Of a stretch of 64,000 nucleotides of DNA, positions 1 through 63,337 are shown piece after piece. The notes under the pieces are model-generated. The model was given only the letters and a program-made list of their open reading frames with translations, did no database searches and had not been told where the DNA came from. The stretch is from Charina bottae. Lineage: Eukaryota > Chordata > Lepidosauria > Squamata > Charinaidae. The stretch is from contig JALMGJ010000015.1 in the NCBI GenBank assembly GCA_023362775.1, forward strand, positions 6,959,501-7,023,500, read 5' to 3'. Each line of letters opens with the position of its first letter. The stretch's first letter is position 1. The translations under genes were made by a program, and so were the position numbers.

Positions 1-175
1 ATACACATCAGTGGTTTAAGCAATTAAAGTCCTCTTTAATTAGAGTCCTCTCTGAATTTCCGGTTACTGTTCTCTTTCATCGTGTGGAATTTCTGATCAA
101 CCAGTGCTGGTCTATGACCGAATAAAAATTGAATTGAACATTGAAATCGATAAACCAGCAGGTGGCAGCATCTAG
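1..175. other. Window edge: possible LINE 3' end
   Basis: This is CMIP intron. The segment around 105-150 (a run ending accgaataaaaattgaattgaa) looks like the polyadenylated 3' end of a non-LTR element, but too little is present to name it. No coding sequence is seen. Confidence 0.3.
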
Positions 176-330
176 CTAATTTGGGTGGATCTTGAAAGAG
201 CTAAGCAGGACCACACCTGGTTGAATCTTGGATGGGAGAACACCAGGAAACAACAAGTCTGTAAGCTAGACTTGTAGGTCAGACAAGGTCTTGGAGGAAT
301 GCCCTTCTTTCATCCTGAAAGCTACAACAT
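176..330 (+). mobile_element. 5S-rRNA-derived SINE (SINE3-like) fragment
   Basis: Positions about 186-250 match the 3' half of eukaryotic 5S rRNA: agctaagcagg, then cctggtt, then cttggatgggaga, in the right order and spacing, including the region of the internal promoter C box. The match is diverged and the following bases do not form the 5S 3' terminus, so this is a retroposed element rather than a working 5S gene. The downstream limit is uncertain. Confidence 0.65.
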
Positions 331-477
331 GTCCACATGATCAGCAGAAGCCAAGTCCAACTCAGAGGAGTCCTGAAAGGCTTTCTCTGGGTTTCAATAT
401 ACGTTCCACCCTACCTTTGGATCACATGAAGAAAAGTGGGCAACACGTGCTCTTTTGAAGTAGAAAGGTGGAATATA

Positions 478-52166
<51,689 letters not shown>

Positions 52167-52394
52167 TTAAAGCAAAACTCCAATCAATCCCTTGCATGGA
52201 TTTTACAGCCTTGAAAGGTCCCTGTCATTTCATTTATTTGAACTCATTACCTTTGCACACCAATGTCTGGCCTGCTCTCCATAAGCTCTCATAGAACCCT
52301 TTCCCCCACATAAAGGAAGGGCCACTAAGAACTCGGAGAGGCTGTTGATGTGTTGCGATTGATTCAGTTTTACAGCAGAAGGCAGCACTGTAAT

Positions 52395-52395
<1 letters not shown>

Positions 52396-52440
<45 letters not shown>

Positions 52441-52441
52441 T
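52396..52441. repeat. (AATC)n microsatellite
   Basis: About 11 AATC units directly adjoin a LINE ORF fragment. Confidence 0.92.
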
Positions 52442-53395
52442 GCATTCTTCAAAGCTAGATTCAATATTCTTCCATCTGCACTACTTCAAGGCAGGTATAA
52501 TAAAACCCCTATAGCTGAGCATATCTGCCCATGTGGTGAAGAGGAAGTTGAAACCATCTCACATGTACTGCTACACTGTAAATTTTATAGGGACATTAGG
52601 TCAATCTTATCTCGTATCACTGCAAGCTGCCTGTCAACCAGGCAACACGGGGGAGCTCAGGAGATCTGGTAGCATCAGGAAAGGTACAGAATATTGCCCC
52701 CACAATGGCAATATATGACTGGACCCTTCCAGATTCAGATATGTTTGGCCAGCATCTTTCCTGCACCTTTATGCTCCTCCCCTTCTGAGCTGAGAAGGTG
52801 GACATGCTCTGCGTCCCCTCCTTGCTGTCCTTTAGTGGGACCAGGGGGGCATGTGGCAATGCCTATGAGATGCCATTCCTCTGAGATTCAAATGGTTCTG
52901 ATCCCGCTGGCATTCTGAAATCTGTATGGCTGTAGGACAGGGCTTTCCAAAGTTTTCCCGCGGCGACACACCAACCGCCGTTGGTGTGTCGCTGCGGGAA
53001 AACATAGAAGTGCCGCCGTTGCGGCAGCACGCAAAAACCCGGAAGCGCTGCTGCCGCTTTCGATTTTTGCGCGCCGCCGTTGGTGTGTTGCCACGGGAAA
53101 ACCCGGAAGCGCTGATGCTGATTAGCGCTTCCGGGTTGTGTGGCGACACACCAGACTGTGTGTGGCGACACACTTTTGTCGCGACACAAAGTTTGGAAAG
53201 CTCTGCTGCAGGATGTAATTTTTTTTCCTTTTCTTTTTTAAGGACCTCGGTTGCATTGTATAAACCTTCTTGTTGTGGTTATTTTTATTTGAATTTGGGG
53301 GACTGATTGTCTTAATTCTAATTACTGGTAGCCCCCAGAGTCACGGAAATGAGATGGGCATCCACATAAATGCCTCAGTAAGAAGGTTAATGCCA
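52442..53395 (+). mobile_element. LINE C-terminus and 3' UTR, split by a hAT MITE
   Basis: Encodes CPCGEEEVETISHVLLHCKFYRD (Cys/His motif of a LINE C-terminus). The copy is interrupted at 52938-53213, then resumes as 3' UTR ending cagagtcacggaaatgagatgggc. Confidence 0.55.
52938..53205. mobile_element. hAT MITE, family A (CpG-rich form)
   Basis: 268 bp, cagggctttccaaagtttt to aaagtttggaaagctctg. Duplication ctgtagga / ctgcagga. The interior has repeated cccggaagcgctg and cgacacacca motifs in both orientations. Confidence 0.85.
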
Positions 53396-53423
53396 CATTG
53401 GACAATATTTAGGGCCATGTTCT

Positions 53424-54868
53424 CAGAGCTGTGATCCGTGCAGGTCCTAGTGCCTGCCTTGTGCCTTGCTGCCTCCAAACCTGCTGTGATTCCACGCAGG
53501 CCCTAGTGCCTGCCTTGTGCCCTGCTCCCTCCAAACCTGCCCTGCCAGGATTCCATGCAGGTCCTAGTGCCTGCCTTGTGCCTTGCTGCCTCCAAACCTG
53601 CCCTGCCAGGATTCCGTGCAGGTCCTAGTGCCTGCCTTGTGCCTTGCTGCCTCCAAACCTGCCCTGCCAGGATTCCACGCAGGTCCTAGTGCCTGCCTTG
53701 TGCCTGGCTGCCTCCAAACCTGCCCTACCAGGATTCCGCGCAGGTCCTAGTGCCTGCCTTGTGCCTTGCTGCCTCCAAACCTGCCCTGCCAGGATTCCAC
53801 GCAGGTCCTAGTGCCTGCCTTGTGCCTTGCTGCCTCCAAACCTGCCCTACCAGGATTCCGCGCAGGTCCTAGTGCCTGCCTTGTGCCCTGCTCCCTCCAA
53901 ACCTGCCCTGCCAGGATTCCATGCAGGTCCTAGTGCCTGCCTTGTGCCTTGCTGCCTCCAAACCTGCCCTGCCAGGATTCCGTGCAGGTCCTAGTGCCTG
54001 CCTTGTGCCTTGCTGCCTCCAAACCTGCCCTGCCAGGATTCCGTGCAGGTCCTAGTGCCTGCCTTGTGCCTGGCTGCCTCCAAACCTGCCCTACCAGGAT
54101 TCCGCGCAGGTCCTAGTGCCTGCCTTGTGCCTTGCTGCCTCCAAACCTGCCCTGCCAGGATTCTGCGCAGGTCCTAGTGCCTGCCTTGTGCCCTGCTGCC
54201 TCCAAACCTGCCCTGCCAGGATTCTGCGCAGGTCCTAGTGCCTGCCTTGTGCCCTGCTGCCTCCAAACCTGCCCTGCCAGGATTCTGCGCAGGTCCTAGT
54301 GCCTGCCTTGTGCCCTGCTGCCTCCAAACCTGCCCTGCCAGGATTCAGCGCAGGTCCTAGTGCCTGCCTTGTGCCCTGCTGCCTCCAAACCTGCCCTGCC
54401 AGGATTCTGCGCAGGTCCTAGTGCCTGCCTTGTGCCCTGCTGCCTCCAAACCTGCCCTGCCAGGATTCTGCGCAGGTCCTAGTGCCTGCCTTGTGCCCTG
54501 CTGCCTCCAAACCTGCCCTGCCAGGATTCTGCGCAGGTCCTAGTGCCTGCCTTGTGCCCTGCTGCCTCCAAACCTGCCCTGCCAGGATTCTGCGCAGGTC
54601 CTAGTGCCTGCCTTGTGCCCTGCTGCCTCCAAACCTGCCCTGCCAGGATTCCACGCAGGTCCTAGTGCCTGCCTTGTGCCTGGCTGCCTCCAAACCTGCT
54701 GTGATTCTGCGCGGGTCCTAGTGCCTGCCTTGTGCCCTGCTGCCTCCAAACCTGCTGTGATTCCGTGCAGGTCCTAGTGCCTGCCCTGTGCCCTGCTGTA
54801 AGAGTGTGTCACGAAATGATGCATGTCTAAAAAGTGTGTCACCAACATGAAAAGTTTGGAAAGCTCTG
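53424..54868. mobile_element. hAT MITE, family A, with expanded minisatellite
   Basis: The right end gaaaagtttggaaagctctg is intact; the left end is reduced to cagagct fused to the array. Flanking octamers do not match, so the left boundary was lost in a rearrangement. Confidence 0.75.
53431..54790. repeat. Minisatellite, about 22 units of 61 bp
   Basis: Unit: tgcctccaaacctgccctgc, then caggattctgcgcaggtcct, then agtgcctgccttgtgccctgc. The period of 61 is shown by a one-base shift per 60-base line. A few shorter units (about 56 bp, tgctgtgattcc form) occur at both ends. Neighbouring units at 54180-54640 are almost identical, implying recent expansion. Confidence 0.95.
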
Positions 54869-55505
54869 CAATAGAAGAAGACATGTCACACACTGGGAGT
54901 CACACAGGCAGAGGCATTCACGGTAGGGAATCTTTTGGGATCTCCCCTGTGACTCTGAAGACCCTGAACTGATCTAGAGCAAATGCTTTGTGATCTTTAC
55001 AATTAATTAGGGATTGGCCATAGTCAGTCAGTGGGGTTTGGAAGGTCAGCCACTTTGACTTATATCTGAGACTGTGAACGTCCCAAGTCACCAATTGGCT
55101 GCCATCCACCGATCCCCATGATGCTTCTACCACCTTCCATACTGGATCTCTGTGGTTCTCTTTTTGCAAACCAATATTTCGTTAGAAGCAAGTGCTCTGT
55201 TTTGCAGGAGGCGTCAAAGAATATCCCGGGGGCATCTGGCCTACTGCGCCCCCGGTTTAGATTTCCTTTCCTGCTGCTCAGTTGATTAGTGCCAATGAGC
55301 AGGAGTTGGTACTTAATGGCAGGCTTCCTACTCGAAGTGCCAAGTCGGTGTTAGCAAAGAACTCTATGGCAACGGTGTGTCTGCCCAGTGATACTGGTGT
55401 CTGATCCTGCAAATATAGGAAAGCTTTGAAAATCTGAGCTATGTTGCTTGACCGTGACCCCTTCTTACTGCATTTCACCAGCTTTTGCTGGCATTTAGTT
55501 TAGAG

Positions 55506-55587
55506 CTGTGTTTCTCAGCAGGCTGGCTGGGGAATTCTGGGAGTTGAAGTCCACACACCTTAAATTTGCCAAGGTCGACAAACACTG
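55506..55587. mobile_element. Palindromic hAT MITE, family B (internally deleted)
   Basis: 82 bp; perfect duplication gtttagag at 55498-55505 and 55588-55595. Most of the left arm is deleted. Confidence 0.85.
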
Positions 55588-55619
55588 GTTTAGAGAACCG
55601 TGAGGAATGGTTTCGAGAG

Positions 55620-56150
55620 AGAATAAATTATAACAAAGGTCCTCTCTGCTGAAGTGCCCTTTCTGGAACCCATTTAAACAATCTCAGATTCAACGTCCAT
55701 AAAAAAGGCTGTTTTGCTTGTTGGAAAGGGACTGGGTGTTTAATGAGCTGTGCAGTAATCACAATGTGCAGAAATTCTGTTCTTGGGTTGACAGCCTTCG
55801 TTACCATCTTCAATTTCCAGCATGTGAATTTTTCATAAAAGATAGATTTGACCTTGCTACAATTTTGTGCCCATTTGTATTTGTTCATGTATTTGTTCTG
55901 CGATGGCCTCTTCTTTGCATACAAATGGGACAACGGTTGGTGAAAAGAAGAGAGGAGTGAATAAAAGTGTCCAAAGCAATTGTCCATAAAATCTGGAGAG
56001 TTCCTATGGACCAAGAAACTTGAAAAGTGCATCACCTTGCTGACAGATTTCATCTAATCAACACGTTGAATTAAAGGCTCTGCATGGACTTGTTATTTAG
56101 TCCAGAAAATTATAGTTTAATTTGAAAGAAAGAAAACTCTGAAATATGGG
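55620..56150. promoter_or_regulatory. Repeat-free intronic island
   Basis: Unique sequence in the long upstream CMIP intron. The minus strand is open for 141 codons by chance, as far as I can tell, with no domain. Candidate conserved non-coding element. Confidence 0.3.
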
Positions 56151-56169
56151 AAATACAAATGAAAACATA

Positions 56170-56505
56170 GTAAAGGTAAAGGTTCCCCCCGCACAGTTGT
56201 GCAGTCGTGTCCGACTCTAGGGGCCGGTGCTCATCTCCGTTTGTTAGCCGAAGAGCCAGCGTTGTCCGAAGACGCTTCCACGGTCATGTGGCCGGCATGA
56301 CGCACGCGGAACGCTGTTACCTACCCACTGAAGTGGTACCTATTCATCTACTTGCATTTGCATGCTTTCGAATTGCTAGGTTGGCAAGAGCTGGGGCGAG
56401 TGCGGGAGCTCACTCCGTCACGCAGGGCTGGGGATTCGAACCTCCGAACTTGCGACCTTCCGATCGACAAGCCTGGCGTCTTACCCGCTGAGCCACCGCG
56501 CCCCT
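56170..56505 (-). mobile_element. Sauria-type SINE, full length
   Basis: Complete element; duplication aaatgaaaacata on both sides. Confidence 0.9.
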
Positions 56506-57159
56506 TAAATTTAAATGAAAACATATACTGTACATAATACTTGTGGATAAGCCAAGAGTTTTAGGTGCCAAAATACACCTGGAAAATGGCTTATTTGCAG
56601 ATGGGCTTACCCACGAGTATGTACGGTAATACTTTTTTAAAGTAGTCATTTGGAATCTGCCTTCCTGTAACTTCAGCCCATTATTCTTGCTAAACTTTAC
56701 CCTGGATTTTCCTTGAAATGTTTTTGTTAGAATAAGAATAAAAATAAATTGCTATGCTTAGACAAAAACTGATGAATCACATTTTATCTACTGCCACTGT
56801 TATCCTTATCAAGTTTGTTTTTTCCTTCTGAGTACACCTAATTGCCGGGAATAGTCTTCAAAACGCAGTGAACGCTACAGAGCCAAATTTAGACCACGGT
56901 CAAATTTAGAACTTGGCCAACTTTTGCAATAGTTCAGAGGGAAAATCTAACTTGCTCTGATTGATTTTCTCTCTGAACACCCCTTAAGCAAGATGGAAGT
57001 GGAATACAACCCATAATTTAATTTTCTCCTGCCTCAATTATCATCACCATTATTCACTTTGTTTTTCAGGTGTTCAAAATGCTTATTTCATTTTACAATT
57101 CTCCCAACTACTTGGTCTGTGCTGTTAACTGAATATTGCCTCTCCTAACCTAGATGCCC

Positions 57160-57494
57160 GGGGGCGTGGTGGCTCAGCGGGTAAGACGCCAGGCTTGTCG
57201 ATCGGAAGATTGCAAGTTCGGAGGTTCGAATCCCTAGCCCCGCGTGACGGAGTGAGCTCCCGCACTCGCCCCAGCTCTTGCCAACCTAGCAATTCGAAAG
57301 CATGCAAATGCAAGTAGATGAATAGGTACCACTTCGGTGGGTAGGTAACAGCGTTCCACGCGCATCATGCGGCCACATGACCGTGGAAGCGTCTTCAGAC
57401 AACGCTGGCTCTTTGGCTAAGAAATGGAGATGAGCACTGGCCCCTAGAGTCGGACATGACTGCACAATTGTGCCGGGGGAAACTTTTACCTTTA
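57160..57494 (+). mobile_element. Sauria-type SINE, full length
   Basis: Plus-strand copy from ggggcgtggtggctcagcgg to ttacctttac. Perfect duplication taacctagatgccc at 57146-57159 and 57495-57508. Confidence 0.92.
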
Positions 57495-57689
57495 CTAACC
57501 TAGATGCCCTAGGTGTATTACGCCAACTCAATTATCAGCCATGGCCAAACTGGTTGGGAATTTCTGGGAGCAGGTTCTCATAACATATCCAGATTGGGGC
57601 AGCCTGTTGTAAATAGGAAGAATGTACACACCGTATGTATGTACAGTATGTATGTATATACTGCTGTTCTTCTTGATCATAGTACATAC

Positions 57690-58035
57690 AAGGACCAGAA
57701 GACCAGAAGACAGCGGTGGTGATAGATGTAGCAGTGCCAAATGACAGCAACATCAGGAAGGAGGAGAATGAGAAGCTAGAGAAGTACCAGGGCCTGAAGG
57801 AGGAACTGGAGAGGATGTGGAAAGTGAAGGCCAAAGTGGTCCCAGTGGTGGTGGGAGCACTCGGGGCTGTGACTCCTAAGCTGGGAGAGTGGCTCCAACA
57901 GATCCCAGGAGCAACATGAGCTTTCTGTCCAGAAGAGCGCAGGGCTAGGAACAGCTAAGATATTATGCAGAACCCTCAAACTCCCAGGCCTCTGGTAGAG
58001 GACACGAGGTTCAGGAAGAGACATACCACCTTTAG
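57690..58035 (+). mobile_element. Non-LTR retrotransposon fragment, endonuclease-like C-terminus
   Basis: Second copy of the 12905-13270 block (AVPNDSNIRKEENEKLEKYQG, ALGAVTPKLGEWLQQIPGAT). It has its own frameshifts. Confidence 0.6.
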
Positions 58036-58245
58036 GGGTGAGAAGAGAATTTTTTTTATATACAGTATATCTGATGATCCCACCACCACCACATTTCAGA
58101 CACAGTATGTTTCTACTTCTCTGTGTGATGTGTACACCGTATATGGCTTAGAATTACATACTGTGTCATAGCATGGTTTCACCTTAATTTATTACTTAAA
58201 ACAAAACCGGGTGGCTTTATACATCGTGCTAAACCCTAAAACCTG

Positions 58246-58729
58246 TGAAAAACCCATGTAACGATCTCCTCCTTTGATATCAGCTCAGTAATGCTTAGCA
58301 CAAGCCATAGTAGGATATGAAAGAATACTGTTTATTGATACTTATCAGCAAGATCCATGTAAAGCGCAGATTAACTGAAAAAGGCGCCAACATACCCTTT
58401 TACACCCTCTGCTTCCCACACACCTCCTTAACCCCCCTCCCTGTTTCACCCGGTTCTCATAACATTAAACTGTCAGGTCTCTGAAGGCCCCAGATGGATG
58501 GCCTTGGAAGCGAGCACTGCTGCCTTCCCGCATTCCACTGCATTCCATCCCTATCTCTACCAAGCACCCCACTGCCTGCTGAGCTGTCCAACACTACAGG
58601 CCTGCTAGCCCCGACAACTACATACCCCATCGCTACCCACCCTAACCTACCCTCGCTAAATAACCCACAGCCCTCTAAACTAACCCATCCCAGTCTATTC
58701 TAGCAGCATGACAGGATAACATCCTGACA
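58246..58729 (-). mobile_element. Putative LTR
   Basis: Minus strand from TGTCAGGATGTTATCCTGTC to ...GGGTTTTTCA (TG...CA), with caataaacag as polyadenylation signal and gtgtaaaaggg as a possible TATA region. No coding part; no duplication confirmed. Confidence 0.45.
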
Positions 58730-59404
58730 ACCCAGTTTTGGGTAGCAAATATACAAACCATGGTTTTCAAACCATAATGGTTGGGTTGGCAGAAGAAAAA
58801 GGAACGCCTGGGGGGAGAGCGTAGGGTGAAAACATCTGCTGATCTTTGCAGTTGGCTGGGATAACATTGATGAGCGACTGCTTAGTTGGGACTAAGGGGT
58901 TCTTCAGGAACAAACCCAAGGAAGCTAGAAAGGAAGCGGGCTGGAAACTTGTGCCTAAGGAGCTATCGTTAAATAAGGTAAAATAGCTGCAACTGGAAAA
59001 GGCTTGTGTTTGTGCACTGTAACCTGAAATGCAGACTAGATGTCCCAGGTATCTTAACATGTGACTTCCTGAAATACCACCATGTACCACGCTGCTGTCA
59101 GTTCATTGTATACTTTGAGAGGCATGTACAGAAAAGGTGGGCTGTGAAAAAGAGAGAGAAAAGGGAACACAACCATCAACTCTTGTGTTTTCTACTTCAA
59201 CTCATCAATGTTACTGCACATGCCATTTTGCCCGTGGGCACTTTCAAATATGTAGTCTCTTCTTCTCTCCCAGTACAAGAAGAAGGTTTATTTATTTATT
59301 CATTTGAACGTATAAGGTGCCCAACTCCAACAGACTCCACGGTTGGGTGTGTTTAGTTTCTTCATGTCTAAAGCTGACATTCATGGGATTTATACCATTA
59401 TGCC

Positions 59405-60545
59405 ACTTTTTATTTATTTAAATGATGTACATACAGTCGTCCATCTCACAGCAATGACCCTGGGCGGCTTTCAAGAGTTAAAGCAAGAGACCAAAAAAAC
59501 GATAAAATTAAACTGGCAATCCTCGTAACAAATGTCCATGGTCAAAAAGAATTGTAGCAAAGAAAAACAGCAATCAAAACCAACCAACCAACAGAGCTTG
59601 CTTAACTTCCTGGCCCAAATGCCTGAGGGAACAACCTGAACTTTAGTGCTTTGGGAAAGGCTAACAGACAGCGCTGGGGCCATCTGGATCTCTGGAGGGA
59701 TGCTGTTGCACAGGGGAGGAGCTGTGGCAGAGAAGGCACAACTTCTGGGCCCAACAAGTTGACCAACCACATGTCATCCTTGTCCAACCACATGTCATCT
59801 CCCAGGAGGACTTAATCAACAAAGGACACGATCTAAAACACAGGTAGCCGAACTCATAGCTCCAAGGACCTTGCCCACTTCATCAGGGCCAACAGGTTCA
59901 GACTCTTCTGAGGCGACTGGGCAAGACCGTGCCTCAGGCAACTCCATGGGACCCATACAGCTGGATTCCACAGTAGATGCCTAGAAGAGCCTTAAAACAA
60001 CAGACCCTCCAACTGGCTCTCTGCAGATGCATTAAGGACGGAAAAAATACATTTTGCCACCTTTATTGCCACGAGGAAGGTGCTTGCCCACGTCTGGTCA
60101 AGTTCACTCCTCATTTTCCTCCAGTGGTGCTCTAGGCATTTCTTATGCTGCTTCACCACCCAGAGTTCCTCTGATAAGCAAAAGGCCCTCCGGCATCCAT
60201 ATGCATCCATAGTCCATGTAGGCTCTCACTCCAAGGAGTGTCATTGCCCTCTCATTCCAAGAAACAACTAAGGCCTCAGTCAAACTACGTGCCAGAGCCC
60301 CAGGGATAACCCTAAGCTGCCTCTGAAACCCAACAGTGTCCATCTGGTGCCTGGGGCGAACCAACCAACCAAGTCATGCTTCCCTGTGTTGGAGCACAGG
60401 ACCAGAGAACCCCAAAGCCAACATGGAGTGATCTGTCCCTGACAAGATTAGGGTAATATCCCCACCTTGAGATCATGTTGGCACTGTCCCAACATCAAAA
60501 GTGGGTGCTTACAATCTAAATCTCCCCAGAAAAGTTAGGGACCTC
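59405..60545 (-). mobile_element. CR1/L2-like LINE, internally deleted
   Basis: On the minus strand: KQHKKCLEHHWRKMRSE (linker before the reverse transcriptase), then, after a large deletion, LCNSIPPEIQMAPALS (ORF2 C-terminus), 3' UTR and ccgcccagggtcatt with an (aaat)n tail. A 16-bp direct repeat, ccaaccacatgtcatc, marks 59762-59799. Confidence 0.7.
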
Positions 60546-60599
60546 TGCCCCCTCTGTACTCAAAACCCTGCAAATTAAAACACAGTTTTAATTCCTCGA

Positions 60600-61500
60600 T
60601 TCTCCATTCGTTCTTTTTCCGAAGACAAACTAGAATTTCTTTCTTTTTTAAAAAAAATTAAAGAAATCACAGCTTTCTGCCAAATCAATGCACAGGAGGG
60701 AAAAAGTGACATACAACTGAACAGTAAGATTTTCAGATTATCACCTTTACCTTATTGCAGAAAGAGAAAAAAGCAGCAGCTGGGTTCACTGTCTAACATG
60801 CCTTGTGTAATTACACTCTTTATTGTGTTATGACTTAAATTTAGTTTTTCCATCTGAATTCCCCTAGTAATTGGCTTCTATTTCAGTGCCTGTCAAGCAC
60901 CGGAATGGCATCCAACAACACCTGCCCTTTAAGCGCATCCCCAGTCCATCAGACATCAGGAGTCCCAGTGCAACAGCTCCAGCTAAAAATGTATGGGAGC
61001 AATTGTGCTGGTCCTGAGTTCCTCTCTGTCCTGCAAGTTAGGGAACTAACTGCAAGGGAGCCTCGCTCAACAGCTGCTGGGAGGGTCCAAGATAAATAAT
61101 CAGGGAAGCCTGGAATCCATTCAAATTCTGTTATCGGTGCTGATGAAACAATATTATGACCTCAGTGCTTCAAGTGGGAAAACATTCAGGCAAAGCTTCC
61201 CTCTTCAAAAGCCCATTTCTCACAAATGCTATTAATTTGCTCTTGGAATAACAGCAACAAAATACGGCCCGCCGCTGCAGATAAAAATCTACCAGGCCTG
61301 CCAAACTTCCTTGAAACGTAGCCAGGAGCTTGGACTTCAGACATGTTTCACTAATTTTTTTTAGCACAAACAATCCCTGTCCGTATTTTTGGGGTGTTTT
61401 TCTTAATCGTGTTGGAAATAAAATGAGAACGCAAAGAAATAGGGATTTGAAAACATGTATCATTATGTACAGTCCGAATGTTTTATAGCTTAGATTTTTC
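60600..61500. promoter_or_regulatory. Repeat-free intronic island with homeodomain-type palindrome
   Basis: About 900 bp free of recognised repeats includes GTGTAATTACAC (60805-60816), a perfect 12-bp palindrome around TAATTA. Candidate intronic enhancer of CMIP; conservation not tested. Confidence 0.35.
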
Positions 61501-61539
61501 AGAAAACATATCTAAAATAATGCTTTTTTCCCACTGTGA

Positions 61540-61540
61540 T

Positions 61541-61604
<64 letters not shown>

Positions 61605-61616
61605 TTTCTTTCTCTC

Positions 61617-61670
<54 letters not shown>

Positions 61671-61870
61671 ATATTTATATTACCGTCCATCTCCCTCACA
61701 AGGAGGGACCCTGGGCGGTTTACAATAAAAGCAGCACTAAAACAATAAATATACTAAAATAGAATACAATTTCCAAACCTAAATACAAAACAAAAACAAA
61801 TATAAAATCCAAGTGGTGCAAGATATCTAATACAGTGATATAATAATACAGTGATATAATAATACAGTGA
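61540..61870 (-). mobile_element. LINE 3' end with (TTCT)n(TCTA)n tail
   Basis: (TTCT)n at about 61540-61605, (TCTA)n at about 61615-61672, then attaccgtccatctccctc, ccctgggcggtttacaat and 3' UTR. Confidence 0.8.
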
Positions 61871-61877
61871 TATATGA

Positions 61878-62840
61878 TAATAGGGCAGATGAGGCAGGGC
61901 CAACTGAAACTAAAGTCCGGAAGGACAGAGGTGCTGGTCAGTGGGAAACCAAACTCTGGGTTGAGGTTCAGCCTGTCCTTGATGGGGTTGCACTTTTCCT
62001 GAAAGAGCAGATCCACAATTTGGGAATGATGTTTGACCCCAACTGTCTCTAGATCTGCATGTAGCAACAGTGCTTTTGTATTATTTAATGCACCAGCTGC
62101 AACCACTCCTGAATTGACTGGATCTGCCATGATTACATCACAATTAGACTTCTACAATGTACTCCGTGTAAAGCTATAACGCAGAGCTTTCCAAACTGTG
62201 TGTCGCGACACGTTAGTGTGTCGGCTGCAGTGTCTGGGTGTGTCGCGGCTGATTGTGCCTCCGAGCCCTGCCAGGATTCCGCACAGGTCCTAGTGCCTGC
62301 CTTGTGCCTTGCTGCCTCCAAACCTGCTGTGATTCTGTGCAGGTCCTAGTGCTTGCCTTGTGCCCTGCTGCCTCCAAACCTGCCCTGCCAGGATTCCGCG
62401 CAGGTCCTAGTGCCTGCCTTGTGCCCTGCTGTAAGAGTGTGTCGCAAAATGATGCCCTGCTGTAGGAGTGTGTCGCAAAATGATGCATGTCTAAAAAGTG
62501 TGTCACCAACATGAAAAGTTTGGAAAGCTCTGCTATAACGGCTGAAGACTGAAAGCTTCGATTGACACACGATATAGCCGTTCAGTTGCTAACAATTGTA
62601 TGATCCCAAGACCTTATTATGCCCACCTTGAAAGATCTGCATTGGTTGCCAGTTACTTTCTGTACATTCTTCAAGCAGCTGATTCTAAACTTTGAAGCCT
62701 CAAAGAGCTTAATCATCTTAAGGACCTGGGGAACCACTTGTCCGATTATGGATTCTTTGAGATCTGAAGGACAGGCCTCCTTACAGATGCCCTCTGCTTT
62801 CAGAGGCCTGTTTGTCAGGTACAAGATTTTTATCTCTCTC
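61878..62840 (+). mobile_element. CR1/L2-like LINE ORF2, split by a hAT MITE
   Basis: Reads VLDGVALFLKEQIHNLGMMFDPN before the MITE and LKDLHWLPVTF...FKQLIL after it, both from the C-terminal third of CR1/L2 ORF2. Opposite in orientation to the adjacent tail at 61540-61870. Confidence 0.7.
62182..62532. mobile_element. hAT MITE, family A with 61-bp units
   Basis: 351 bp with perfect duplication ctataacg at 62174-62181 and 62533-62540, inside a LINE ORF. The interior has about three minisatellite units. Confidence 0.9.
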
Positions 62841-63337
62841 TCTCAAGCTACAGTAGAGCACTCCAAGTGCTTTACTTGGAGTAGTTTTGTGTTACACCAC
62901 TGTTAAGAGAATTACGGGATTTCAAAATCATTTCTGCAATGAACTGAACGTTGATACTTGTATCTTAATCATGTTTCTGTTTATTTTATGGGGATGGGTT
63001 TGGTTCTTGCTGGTGGCCTTGATCACTTGGGACAAATGGGGGAAAACATTTAATTAATCAATAACAACACTGGAAACCAACTTCCTTGATCACTACGTAT
63101 ATGAATGATATGAATGACAGCAGCTTTCAACACTGCTGATTGATGTGTGTTTTGCAGCACAATCCAATCTGTGTTTGCTTAGGAAGAAGAAAAACAATCA
63201 TGGTGCTCCTTGAAGCTTGTTGCAACGCAATCATGCATAAAAACACAGCTTGGACTTTAATACTGGAGTATCTCTGGTTCTTGGAGAAGCCAATTTCCCA
63301 AAAACAGGGGAAGTTTCATAAACCAACATACTGTTCC

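Noticed and set aside
186..250. 5S rRNA gene
   Set aside because: Diverged, lacks a proper 5' half and 3' terminus, and lies in an intron; best read as a SINE.
53431..54790. CRISPR-like array
   Set aside because: Head-to-tail 61-bp units with no distinct repeats and spacers, in a vertebrate MITE. It is a minisatellite.
55628..56053. 141-codon minus-strand ORF
   Set aside because: No recognisable domain, no splice context with CMIP, and a composition like intron. Treated as chance openness in a unique island.
57160..57240. tRNA gene
   Set aside because: The tRNA-like A and B boxes belong to the head of a SINE with target duplications; the same applies to the other Sauria-type copies.
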